From Eriocheir sinensis (Eukaryota > Arthropoda > Malacostraca > Decapoda > Varunidae): a stretch of DNA of 64,000 nucleotides. Position numbers and translations under genes: made by a program. Shown piece after piece: positions 10,134 to 20,979 of the stretch; the stretch's first letter is position 1; every line of letters begins with the position of its first letter. The DNA is taken from assembly GCF_024679095.1 (NCBI RefSeq), contig NW_026112142.1, positions 840,278 to 904,277 of the forward strand, written 5' to 3'. The notes under the pieces are model-generated. The model searched no databases. It was not told the DNA's origin and saw nothing but the letters and a program-made list of their open reading frames with translations.

Positions 10134-12799
10134 AATCAGAGCCCGCCTAACGATGCGTCATCGGGAAATGCCAATGATAATTAAAAATAATCATGGAAGT
10201 AACAAGAAATGGGCAAAGTACATGCAGGGCGAGATAAACAGGGCTAGAGTCGTGGACATGGAAGCTCAGTACTATTCCGAGAAAACAAAATAATAGCTCG
10301 AAAAATTATTTACATGATACATCCTAGAAAAATTAAATTGACTAAACTGTCATTAGGATACATGGTAATGGAGCTATTTGGAATAGTAAAAAGAAAAAGG
10401 AACAATCCTTGAAGAAGATCTGCTACACACTGAACCTTCGAGTCACACCTGAACACAAAACTGTCGCAGAGAAACACTCATCCGTTGCGTGACAATTAAT
10501 TGCCAGTGTCGTTACCCTCGGCACGCCTTCGAGAGGGGTGGGGTTTACAACAATAGATTAGGTTGTGTGAAAAGAGGTAATGTTATCCGTATAGTCTCCC
10601 AATAGTTACATTGTGATAACAAGGACAAGTCTGGAGAACCTTAGAACCATCGGCAGTCAGCACCACTAACTCCTAATACTCCGTTTTTCAGGTCTACAGT
10701 ACTATAAAAGAAAATCCTGTCACTAAGTTGTGAAATCACTGTTGTAACAAATCTCATTGAAATATACAATTCCAGCATAATTGATTAAAGTAATTCCAGC
10801 ATTAATAAAAATCAAATTAAAAAGACAAATTTCCACCTATCCTCCGCTCGTAACGAACGTGGATGACTGACATCTGTGACGCCAATAATAATTCCCGTAA
10901 CGGGTAACAGTGGTATGTCAAGTAAGGGTAAGTAAGACTTGTCTGCTTACTTCCAAAGCTTACAGATATTCACATGCTGGTTACGATAAAAGCTAGGGAC
11001 AGCATCTGCTCAAGTTAAATCTGTTAGTGTAGAGAAAAAGTCTGTTTTAAGCAGAAGCACATGAGGTTCAAGGTTAAATTGTACCTATCCCTATGTTAGT
11101 CTACACCCTCGGTTATTACGGCTCCAATTGAATTAAGAAGACTGACTGCCTTGCTTCAACTCAGCAATAAAAGAAAATAGTGGGTTAGAGTGAAAAGTAT
11201 TACTCAAGCACTCCCCTTCTCGCACGAAAAAGATGCAGGCAAAAGCTTAGGAACCAAACATAAATTAGTAGATGCGAGGATGCAGGTTATAGTCTTGTGG
11301 TGGAAAGATACACAAAGCAGCGTCAGGCTGAACCTCAAGCCGGCGCTAGTCTTTGGAGACGATCACTATGCACCATTCTGTGCAAAAAAAAATCGTAAAG
11401 CTCAAATTTCCAACCACCAATTTATCTGACTATTTCTGCCTAAACCACGGGTAAAAAAAGACACACCAAGGAATTTTGATTACCGCTGGTGACACCCAAA
11501 AGGTTTAGGTCAGAGGGTCGCGAAGGCCCCCTCCCCGACGAACGTGTCGACGGGAAACGAAGCTTCAAAAAGGACCCAAAATTATTTTAAATGCCATAAA
11601 AGTTGGCTGATAAAACCGTGTAGGTTGCCAGTGGGGCTGTAGTCAAGGGATACTGCACTCCTTCGAAGAGGAACTTTAAGGACAATCATGTACATAAGGA
11701 ACTCTAGTAATAATCTAGCATTAGCTACAGAAATGGTTTCTCCATCTGTCTAGTTTCCCTGTTTAAAACACGAGATCAAATCAGTAGATAGCCTATAGGC
11801 GTCCACTTGCCTATTAAAAAGGCCTGGTTTGCACAGTGTCCACAGCAAAATTTATACCCTTGCCCATTGCCCATCTTCCCCAAATGTTTCAAGAAAAAGT
11901 GACCGAAACGCATCATAATCCTTCCGTCCAGTGAACGCGCTCCTGTTTATGAGGGCCCTGCGCCCGTTCCCGGGATTGACCTTCGAGCGGCTGAGAGATA
12001 TTTAATCTCCCGGATTTGACACGAATGAAATGTCCATGACAATCTCACTTTGAAACAAGAAGTCCCTGGCCGAATAATCTGCCTCCCTTGCTACCCTGCG
12101 AAAGGCCTAACTGCTGTTGCTGTTAGTGGGTAATTAGAGGCAGAAGCCATTGTGGGATTAGTAAGGTAAGTAAATACCTCTTGGTTGCACATGCAGCGTA
12201 GGAGGAGCAAGCACCCTTTGAAGAATGCTACACTCCTTACATGAGAACAGTTACCGTTATCCTTGACGGCACTGTTCTTTATCTCTACCCACCCCTCATG
12301 CTCCTCTGGTCAGGTTTCTCTGCCATTAAAAAGAGTTACTAGTAAAATGAGGAGTAAAATGGTAAAAGAAAAAAAATATTGCTGCAAAAATAAGTAAAGT
12401 AATAATCATTCACCGCTAAGTATATGCTCACTCCTCCCCTATGCTTTTAAAATGCATAATAAAAGAGGAAAAAGAATAATGAGTGAGGCTTAGCAAGACA
12501 TAACTTCTCCACTGTGCAATAAAACACACAAAAGAAAGGAGAAAAGAAAATGAATGATTATACATAAAATGCGTAACCATGTTACTCAAGAAAAATATTA
12601 AACATCCACACGCCAGAAAAATCAACAGCTGAAAAATCTAATAGATTAGATACGCCCCCACACGCCTAAACACGTGAACATAATAATAGTAATTCACCTG
12701 AAATAATGTTACAAGTGGTGTAATTACTGAAACCGTATCAATGAGTGTCAGCTATAATGTGTTAAAAACCTCGAAGACAGCAACTCGATACCCCACTAC

Positions 12800-13150
12800 T
12801 CAGCACGCTCGCGTCCTTCGCCTCGCCGGTGGCAAGGGCAGGGCTGCAGGGGTGGCAGGGTCTACCGTCCCCCGTCTGGTAGCGGTGGTGGGAGGGGCGG
12901 CGGGCAGACAATATACGCCCACCAGTCACCCTCAAAGGTCCGAGTTGCCTGGCGAAGATAAGTGCGCACCTACGACGAGTTGTGTCGTAGGAAGAAACAA
13001 ATGCCTGGACACCTCCAAGGAAACTTGGTTGTGTGGAGGTGCGAGGCGGGGCGCGCGGGCTGTGTGGAGGTGCGGGGCGGGGCGGGGTGTGCTCTCGGGT
13101 GCGGCTGTGTGCTGACTCGACTCACTAGGGCAGGAAAAGCCGCGCGCTGA
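12800..13150. other. GC-rich block with GC-box-like repeats inside the LTR element
   Basis: The interior of the element is AT-rich except here, where runs such as GGGGCGGGGCGGGGTG and repeated GTGGAGGTGCGGGGC occur. It resembles a CpG-island promoter fragment. A 124-codon plus-strand ORF across it (12741-13115) has low-complexity composition and no recognisable motif, so it is not called as a gene. Confidence 0.4.
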
Positions 13151-13402
13151 CGTCAGCGTATGCTTGCTGTGTCCGATACCGTTCACTGCCCCCACACACT
13201 GTCACTGAAGCTACGTTTGAGAGAGAGATATAACAATTCGGAGTAGCTCGTAACCACGCTGCACATCATTTATGTTAAAAACTTTTGAGCGTTACTTTTT
13301 TTTTTACGTGGTTAACAACGAGGCGGCCACCAGCCACCATGCATTTTATGTTATGTTATATTAGAGATAACACCTATAGAACACTTCGGAGAGGTCCGTA
13401 AA

Positions 13403-13415
13403 CCGCTGTTCACCA
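13403..13415 (-). other. Candidate primer-binding site of the LTR element
   Basis: On the minus strand TGGTGAACAGCGG lies 4 bases inside the 5' LTR. Starting with TGG fits pairing to a tRNA 3' CCA end. The specific tRNA was not identified. Confidence 0.45.
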
Positions 13416-13419
13416 TTTT

Positions 13420-14021
13420 TGTTAGCCTTTTTGTTAGCTGTTTTTTTTGTGTTTTTGATTAAGGCGCGAACTGTTATCTCACGTGAGGTCCGGTATACCG
13501 TTGCCTGCTTTCACAAGTTGATTGTAGTAAGGTGAGATAACACAATAGCCTTTTTCGTTAAGTGATGTGTGGCCGAGCGGTAGCCGTTATAAGTTCACTT
13601 TAGTTCGCTTTTGTTCTCTCTCTCAGGTTAATACAAATACCAAATGTATTTTAACTATATTAACAGTTGTACTACATAAGGTATACAGTTTACGTGAGCG
13701 AGACGCACGAAATCAGAGACAGCCACACCGCTGCAGGGCGCGGGGCGGCAGAGCACCGCTCGCCTGCCCGTCACCCGTCTTCTCTCCCTTCTCCGCGTTG
13801 TTCGCCCGTTTTATTTGCTTGTAGTTCGTCCGGAAGGGTGTGGGTTCCGGTTGATGACTGTTGATGAAAGTCATCATTTGCTGATACTAGTGTCAGTTCA
13901 TCACAGCTTCCCACGGCCAAAAGCACGACGTGTTGTTAGACATCCTGTTGTGCGACACCGACCGGGTGTCGCCACACGTACATTCATACATACACATGTA
14001 CATTATAATATACACATTACA
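13420..14021 (-). repeat. Right LTR (5' LTR in element orientation)
   Basis: Direct repeat partner of 9363-9965; a minus-strand AATAAA lies at 13810-13815. Followed on the host side by the target duplication ACAA and then the coding sequence for LNGGKCI. Confidence 0.88.
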
Positions 14022-14025
14022 ACAA

Positions 14026-15875
14026 CAATACATTTGCCTCCATTAAGACAGGGTGAGGAGGAGCAGGAAGCCGTGTCCACCTGGCACTGTGCTCCGGTAA
14101 AGCGTGGAGGGCAATTACACTTATAAGAACCTTCATTTTCTATGCATGTCCCAGCGTTCTGGCAAGGGTAGGAGCCACACACGCCGGCCAGGGGCAGCAC
14201 ACCTGGACACTGGAGCTCCACGTTGGCCAGGCGCGTGAGCACCGTGCCTCCAGAGGCCGTCCCTGTTATTGACACGGGAAGCTCGGTGCCGTCAATAATG
14301 ATCTGATCGAGGCAACCCACAAATCCCCGGCTGCTATGGGAATAGGAAGACATGCCTGACTCTGGTTCACTGCTGAGGGTAGCACCGAGATACATGAAGT
14401 TTGAATCCATGTTCAGAATGTCATTAGCACCCGGCGCCGCTCCTGAACTCACCTCGCCGTCCACACGGTCCACACGGTCCACACAGTGTTGATATGGTGC
14501 CGTCTCTGGTCAGGTTGATGAAGTGCCACGCATCATTGTCGACCCTCACCGTGGACACCCTGACCAGCCCTTCCCCGCTGCCACAGTCCCAGCGGTACTG
14601 CACATGTCCGCCGGCCACCTCCAGCACGCTGTAGTCCACGTCCCCGGCAGCAAAGACCAGCGTTCCCACCGGGTGTCTGGTGCGCGTGAAGGCACTCAGC
14701 ATAAGTGAGCTGCTCTTACCTTGCTGAGCTATGCTGTACTGGGCATAGCTCTTTCCCCTGAAGGAGAGAGGCCTCAGTGGGTAGTGGCACGCAGGGCTGC
14801 AGCACTTTGTCAGGTCCATTCGGCACGAAGGTCCTGCTCTGCCGGCAGGGCACTGGCACGTGTAGCCTCGGCTGCTGGTGTTGGTGGGCGCACACTCCTC
14901 ATACTCAGCACAGGGTCGGTGCCCACAGGCATTGACTAAAGTAGTGCAGTTCTGGCCTCCATACCCTTGGTCACACACACAGCAAACTTTCTGGGTAAAT
15001 CTTGAAGCAACCAGACTAGACAGCTGTGTGTTGAAGGGCATGGCCACATCATTGTTGATTTCCACCACGTCTATACAGTCCCCATGGCCACCGCACTCTG
15101 AGCCAGACACACACAGGGACTCCATGATGTCCATGAAGGGCAAGCCAAGCTTTTCTTTTATGTCAACTTGTTTTTCTTTTAGCTTCAGCAGCAGATGTTC
15201 TCTTGTCATGTAGATTTCAAAGAGTCTCACAACTATCAGAACGTCAAGACTCCTCTGTATGTCTCTCTTGGAACGTTGTGGAATGTAATCTATCTTATCT
15301 AAAGAGTGTGAGTGTACGAGGGCTGGCTGCAGGCTGACCAGGACCACAGAATGCTCCTGAACCAACAGCTCTATGGCAATAGCTTTGAGGAAATATTTCT
15401 GATACCTGGAGAGAAATTCATCGGAGGACAGAGGACCCAGGCGAATGATGACGGCATTTTCAACCATTTCCTCAGTGACCACGGAGACCTCGATGGAAGC
15501 CTGCACGGTGCGGTGATACCTGCCGTCCGACACACTGACGTTGACGCTGTAGTTACCGGCATCAAGAGGCGTCAGTGCCACCAGAGTGCCGTCCTCACTG
15601 TCAATGTCAAAGTACTTGATGGAGCTGACTTCCTCTGGGTAGGGCGCCATATAGTACTGCAGGGTGTCGTAGGGGTCTTGGTCCAGTGCAGTGACCCGCC
15701 CGATGATGCCTCTGGGAAAGGCACTGCGGAAACTGATGACCACGGTTTTAAGCGGGAAGAGTGTTGGCGGGAAGCGGGACTCCTCCACCACACTGACGGT
15801 AACTTGGGTGTTGGCGTGGAGTGGTGGCGAGCCGCTCTCCCACACTCGCACCTGCACCACGTACTGATCCTGGAC
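14026..15875 (-). CDS. kug: Fat-like large exon, proximal part: last cadherin repeats, Fat membrane-proximal region, EGFs, laminin-G, EGFs
   Basis: Acceptor TTCACTAG before GTCCAGG. Domains in order: end of a cadherin repeat (VQDQYVVQVRVWESGSPP), a last cadherin repeat ending about 15475, the Fat-type region (LSSDEFLSRYQKYFLKAIAI) with a furin-like RSKR at 15264-15275, an EGF at about 15115-14950 with long loops, a short EGF-like module (CGHRPCAEYEECA...CQCPAG), a laminin-G domain (about 14780-14215, with NDAWHFINLTRDG and GFVGCLDQIIIDG), an EGF (SYPCQNAGTCIENEGSYKC) and the first half of the next EGF (SSSPCLNGGKCIVV). A one-base frame change is needed at 14483 inside laminin-G, beside a 9-bp tandem repeat. 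The exon is interrupted at 14021/14025 by the LTR element and resumes at 9358. Confidence 0.9.
15264..15275 (-). other. Furin-like cleavage motif in the Fat-like ectodomain
   Basis: Codons CGT TCC AAG AGA encode RSKR, followed by DIQRSLDVL, in the membrane-proximal region between the last cadherin repeat and the first EGF. It matches R-x-K/R-R. Use as a cleavage site is inferred. Confidence 0.5.
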
Positions 15876-16028
15876 CTAGTGAAGAAGAGGAAACAGGGAC
15901 TGAAGAATGGCACTCATGTATTACTCTCACTATCTGTGGAGCTTAATTAAAAATGCATACTTCCTTGAGCACTCAGACCACCTGATGGTTTTACTGGATT
16001 AAATGCGTTACAAAATATTGAGCGTTAC

Positions 16029-16174
16029 CTTGTGGTTCAATTTATTGGTGGCCAGCCTCAGTGAGCCATCCTGGTCCAGGGTGAAGGCACGACTCTCAAC
16101 AGGCTGGTTGATCACCTCCCAGGTGAAGGGAGCGCTGCTGGGGTCAGCGTCGGCATCGGTGGCCAATATGGCTC
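16029..16174 (-). CDS. kug: Fat-like cadherin exon 18 visible (core of the penultimate repeat)
   Basis: 146 bp. Possible acceptor CATATTAG before GAGCCATA; donor CACAAG|GTAACGC. It encodes AILATDADADPSSAPFTWEV, INQPVESRAFTLDQDGSLRL and ATNKLNHK, joining in phase 0 to VQDQYVVQVRVWESG of the next exon. A DIRS-like element abuts its 5' side within about 20 bp, so the acceptor is weakly supported and the exon may have been cut by that insertion. Confidence 0.8.
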
Positions 16175-16374
16175 CTAATATGGGTCAAAATTAACTCCAG
16201 ATCCCAGGCACAGTGATGCCACTGGAAAGCTGGTTTTACTTGAAAAACTGCCTTCATGAATCTCTTTACCAAAGGATGCTGACCCGCAGGTTTATCATCT
16301 ATTGTGGCAACGGAAGAAATGGCAGAACGAATGGTGTTCATAGTACTGTAACTTCGTCCCGTCTCTTTTTAAAT

Positions 16375-18340
16375 TCATGCAGTAGGAAATCCAACAAAAA
16401 ATCTAAAGATGGTCGAAAAAGGATCAACTTCCCTGCTTACACAAAGTGACACCCAAGCGTTGATATGTGGCCCATACTGACATTGCGTACCCTGTCTCCA
16501 TGACTGAAGGAGAAATCCGGCAACCTCATCCGAAAGGCCTAGGTTCTTGAAGGATTGCCTGAGAGTAGCATTGCTGTTATTTTCAACTTGGGTGCCTGGG
16601 AATGTGTGCGACCCGGATCCTGAGGGAAGATTAGTGGCTCCCGTGGAAAAAGGAACAGGGTGTCTGCCAACAGCAAGAGTGCCTTCGGGAACCAAACCTG
16701 AGTATGCCAAAGTGGTAGCACTGTTAACACAGTCGCCCCTTCCTCCTGAAGTTTTTGCAACACCTAGCAATGACACTGAAAGGAGGGAAAGCATAAGGCG
16801 CCATATTAGTCCAATCAAAGGTGAAAGCGTAGTATGCATTGCAAGTGTGTCTGGTTTCCAGGAAGCAAAAGTAGGTAATTGAGCATTAATTCTCGAAGCA
16901 AAAAGGTCGAAGTCTGGGGTATAAAAGGTATCACACAACAAGGCAAAGATGTGAGGCTTCAACATCCATTCGGTATCAAAGTTCTTAATCCTAGATTCCT
17001 GGTCTGCCGCAACATTCTCAACCCCTCTTATATACTCGGCTGACAATGTGATGCCCCTCGACAAGGCCCAGTCAAAAATGTCTTCCACTAAAGAATTAAG
17101 GCTTATAATCTTACTACCCTTCCGGTCTAAGCAAGCAACAGCTGTGGTGTTATCTGACTTCAGGCGGATGTGAGTCTGGTGACAATGACTACAAAGAGAT
17201 TTTAACCCAAGGAGAATGGCCTTAAGTTCCATACAGTTAATGTGATCCAACTCCACCTGAGCCCAGTGACCCCCTGTCCTTGTACCCTCAAAAACAGCAC
17301 CCCAACCTGTGAGGGAAGCATCAGTCTGTAATTCCAGCTGTGGGGGGCAAAAAAGGAGTGACCTTGATGTGGAGTCAACGTTGTGGATCCACCAAGAGAC
17401 CAAATCCTTGGCATGAGCATCCAAGGTAATGATAGCATTGTAATCACCTTTATGAATGACTAAATTCTCATTCCTGACAATTTCCAAGTATTTGTACTGG
17501 AAGGGTGCCAAAATCACCGCCGGCTCTGAGGCCACGGCAAGACCTAAAAAAGAAGCCAAGTCATGAATGCTGGGGTCACCCCGGAGTAACAACGCACCTT
17601 GACTCTTAATGCGCTCTTTCATCCGTGGTGGCAGGGTAGCAGTCATAGTCACCTCGAGGACAATTCCGAGGAACTCCACCACCTGAGTGGAAACTAGGAC
17701 TGATTTCTTCACCTGAACTGTTAAGCCAAGCTCATCAAACAGCTGTAACGCATACCTCACATTATCCATCAACTCCTCCTCAGAAGTAGCCACGAAAAAT
17801 GCAGTCATCGATGTAACAAGACACTGCAATCCCAAGTTTCCGCAAGTGTGGGAAAACTGGTTTCAGTAACTTTGTAAAAATGCGAGGAGCAGAAGAAAGG
17901 CCCTGAGGCAAACAAGTGAATTGGAAATCCCGATTATTCGACATAAACCGGAGCCATTTTTGTCCTCAGGTTTCACAGACAAAGAAAAGTAGGCATCCTT
18001 AAAGTCCACAGTCATAAAGTAACAATTTTTCTGGATCAAGTGAATCACATCCCGAATAAAATCCATTTTGAAGTGGAAATATTTGACAAAAGGGTTCAAA
18101 TCTCTCAAGTTCAAAATCACCCTAGCTGTGCCATCTTTCTTAAAAACAGGGAAGACATTAGAGTAAAAACAAGATCTTTCCTTATTCCCACAAGGTTCTA
18201 TAACTTTCTGCTGTAAAAAACTAAGTAAGGCACTGTCCAGGGCAGTTTTATCCGCAAGAGGAAAAATAAGGGGACGAGGTAGTGAGCACTGTACAGGAGG
18301 ACTGTAAAACTCTAAGACATAACCCTCCAAAAACATTTAA
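16375..18340 (-). pseudogene. DIRS reverse transcriptase / RNase H / partial tyrosine recombinase
   Basis: The 5' frame (17863-18336) has FPVFKKDGTARVILNLRDLN and YFMTVDFKDAYFSLSV. The YIDD active-site codons are readable at 17804-17815, but in a different frame from the following VATSEEEL, with a slip in the T run after CIF. The main frame (16375-17835) gives VEFLGIVLEV, LELQTDASLTGWGAVFEGTR and IRLKSDNTTAVACLDRKGS (RNase H), then LSDEVAGFLLQSWRQGTQ, resembling the N-terminal core-binding part of DIRS recombinases. The catalytic half is absent. Confidence 0.75.
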
Positions 18341-18409
18341 AATCCACTCATCCTTAGTCAACCATCTCCACCAGATCGACAAGAATGAATTTTCCCCCCG
18401 AAAAAATTC

Positions 18410-19310
18410 TCAGATGTGTTGAACAAGGTGAATAACGCAGGAGAAGGAAGGCCTCTTAGTGCTCTGTCTGGTGTCGTACCCCTGCGACCTGCCAAACTTG
18501 TAAGGACGAAAGGAAGGTCTGCCCAGCCTCTTTGTCTTGTGAATTTCATCACATTTCTTGGCGACATCAAAGGGGAAAAGGGCGTCTTTCCCGACTTCAT
18601 AGTCCCACTTGCACAAGTCCGCCAAGGCTGTGTCATGGACGTGGATACGGGTCACTTCCTGCCGAAGGTGGTTAAGGTAGTTGAAGGCCGAGACAACCAA
18701 TCTAAGACTATCATTGAAACCACCCAGATAACTAGAGATAGGCTTGCCTGCCTTCACCCTGATATCACTGATGCAACGAATGATGGGCACCAAGGCTTTC
18801 AAAAGCAGGGCATTAGTATGAGCCAACCTGGTGTCAAGGAGCTTACCCCCAGCACTCAAAGCCCTGGAGATAGCAGGATTAGTCCCAGGTACCGTCATGT
18901 TCGGCACGTTGCTGGGGACCACCAGTAGTCGACTGCACATTGCCTTAACATTGTCCGTGTTAGGGCGTCATCTAAGGCTGGTGTTTACAATCAAGGCCAG
19001 GCACTCAGACACTGCCTCACCCTTCGGCTCTTCACCATTGAAGCAGCCGGCCAGATCATCCAGCGCCCTTAAAAAATCCACGTCGTCCTCAGTAGGAGCC
19101 GGCTGTGCAGAACTGAGGCCATCCAAGTCATCAAGAGGGTCAGGTGCAGGGTCTGGAGAGATCAGCTGATCCCGCCTGCTCACAGGCGACGCACAATCCA
19201 CTTCTGAGTCGGACAGCTCATGAAAACCACTAAAGGCAGAAGAACCCAAAGGTGGAGCATGAACCTGCTGGGCCCCACTGTCAAGTTTGTTGACCAGATC
19301 ACTCAACAAA
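18410..19310 (-). pseudogene. DIRS gag-like ORFs
   Basis: Two minus-strand frames, 18968-19309 (acidic, DPAPDPLDDLDGLS, ending CLALIVNTSLR) and 18410-18940 (AISRALSAGGKLLDTRLAHT, then a basic C-terminus). The composition and position before RT match DIRS gag proteins. The frames do not join cleanly, so it is broken. Confidence 0.6.
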
Positions 19311-19849
19311 ACCGTAAGCCGGCAAAAGTCACCACCCGTGGACGAGCCCGGCTCATTGTTTACCTCCCTGCCTTGGCAAGGGAGAGCACCAGCTGGCAGG
19401 TCATGCAGTGAGCTCGGAAGGCTAGAGGATGTGGCTCCCTTCTATCTCATGTGTCCAGGCCTCTCATCATCCCCGCAGGGCCGTTTTCTCTCTGAACTAG
19501 ATGAAGACCGCCTTGGCTGATCTTCTGAAACTGCACAGTCCACCATGGCTGAACCTGCAACGGGAGTGTGAGCTCACAACAACCCCCAGTACAATCCTTG
19601 GATCGTACAGACATCACTCCCGAATCATCACAAAAACACAAAAAACACTCAAAAGAAAGAATAAACTTACCGATGCACCAAAGCAAATGAGGAAAAGTGA
19701 AGAAAAAAGGAACATGAAGCCGCACGGCTGGCTCCGTGCTGAGAGCGGACTGGATCCGACGGGGGCAAGCAGCCAACTGGTTCGTGGGCGCTGCTGCCGG
19801 CATCTCATTGGCTACCACTGGTGACGTCAGTTAAATATCGTGAAGTGAA

Positions 19850-20114
19850 ATTGTGGCTTTACCGTGTAGCAGCAATGGGCCAAATTTGTGGCTTTACCGT
19901 GTAGCAGCGACTGGACAAATTTGTTGCTTTACCATGTAGCAGCGATGGGCCAAATTTGTGCCATGATATAAACCCCCCAAAATAGATGATACATAATCTG
20001 ATCACAAATGCTTTGATATATATTATGAAATGGTTTGTGTGAGGGGTGATTTTTCTCATTTTTCTCACTTGGAGGGACCATTAAGAAACATGATCCCTGC
20101 TGCTACCGGGTTAA
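19850..20114 (+). mobile_element. piggyBac-like MITE family 1, copy 5 (left end missing)
   Basis: Begins inside a 35-bp unit next to the DIRS element, has about three units and the normal right end GCTGCTACCGGGTTAA. Confidence 0.7.
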
Positions 20115-20414
20115 GAAGGACCTGGGAGTTGACAGTGTAAACTATGGCAAGGGATGTGCTGAAATGATGTAAGTTGGAGTACACCGGGAAGGAAGCAGAA
20201 ACAGAGACTTTGGTGTGGTGAGGGAGTAAGGCAATACTTATCAAAAAGGCTGCTGTCCTTACTCAAGACTTACAATGAGGGAGTAAGGCAATACTTGTCA
20301 AAAAGGGGAAGAGGGAAGTTAGAAATAAAATTTGGTTCAGTAGAAGATGTGAAAGTGAAAGTGAAGCAAAGTGAGAAAGAGATGTAGCATGGAACAGGTG
20401 GAGAAAAGGGAGAG

Positions 20415-20955
20415 ACAGAACCTTTGGCTGAAATACAAACTCCACTCCACTCACACAGCTCTCCTGGACAGAGTGGAGTCTAAGGCTCTTCGTCTCATCA
20501 GCTCTCCTCCTCTTACTGACAGCCTTCTACCTCTTAAATTCCACCGCCATGTTGCTTCTCTTTCTATCTTCTATCGATCTTTTCATGCTGACTGCTCTTC
20601 TAAGCTTGCTAACTGCATGCCTTCCCCTCTCCCACGGCCCTGCTGCACATGACTTTCTACTCATGCTCATCCCTATACTATCCAAACCCCTTATGCAAGA
20701 GTTGACCAGCATCTCCATTCCTTCATCCCCTTCACTGGTAAACTCTGGAACAGCCTTCCTTCCTCTGTATTTCCTCCTGCCTATGACTTGACCTCTTTCA
20801 AGAAGAGTGTATCAAGACACCTCTCCACCCGAAATTGACCTCTCTTTTGGCTACTCTTTACTCTTTAGTTTTGTGGGAGCAGCGAGTAGCTGGCTTTTTT
20901 TTGTACTCTTTTTGTTGCCCTTGAGCCGTATCCTTTGATGTAAAAAAAAAAGAAG
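20415..20955 (+). pseudogene. 3' end of the 3.3-kb LINE family, plus strand
   Basis: Encodes HTALLDRVESKALRLISSPP and LPLKFHRHVASLSIFYRSFH, then the 3' UTR (GAGCAGCGAGTAGCTGGC...GTTGCCCTTGAGC) and poly(A) at about 20941. Confidence 0.75.
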
Positions 20956-20979
20956 TGAAATGAATGAAGAGAGGAACAG

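Larger units (their letters stand above)
9363..14021 (-). mobile_element. Non-coding LTR retrotransposon (LARD-like) inserted in the Fat-like EGF exon
   Basis: Two near-identical direct repeats of about 602 bp (9363-9965, 13420-14021) start TGTTAGCC and end CATTACA, flanked by the 4-bp direct repeat ACAA (9359-9362 and 14022-14025). I see about five mismatches and one T-run length change, suggesting a recent insertion. Four bases inside the right LTR is TGGTGAACAGCGG on the minus strand, a plausible tRNA primer-binding site, and AATAAA occurs on the minus strand in both LTRs, so the element runs minus, the same sense as the host gene. The 3.45-kb interior has no gag or pol ORF, so it would depend on another element for movement. 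Confidence 0.88.
16190..19848 (-). mobile_element. Degenerate DIRS-like tyrosine-recombinase retrotransposon
   Basis: Minus-strand gag-like, reverse transcriptase, RNase H and start of a tyrosine recombinase occur in DIRS order. The recombinase is cut before its catalytic half at about 16190, next to Fat-like exon 18. At least two frameshifts break the RT. No target duplication is visible, as expected for DIRS elements. Confidence 0.75.

Noticed and set aside
12741..13115. 124-codon plus-strand ORF in the LTR element
   Set aside because: GC-rich low-complexity sequence with glycine/arginine bias; no gag or pol motif.
9363..14021. Segmental duplication rather than an LTR element
   Set aside because: TG...CA ends, a 4-bp target duplication, a plausible primer-binding site and LTR-like AATAAA favour an LTR element.
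15312..15950. 212-codon plus-strand ORF
   Set aside because: Antisense shadow of the large Fat-like exon.
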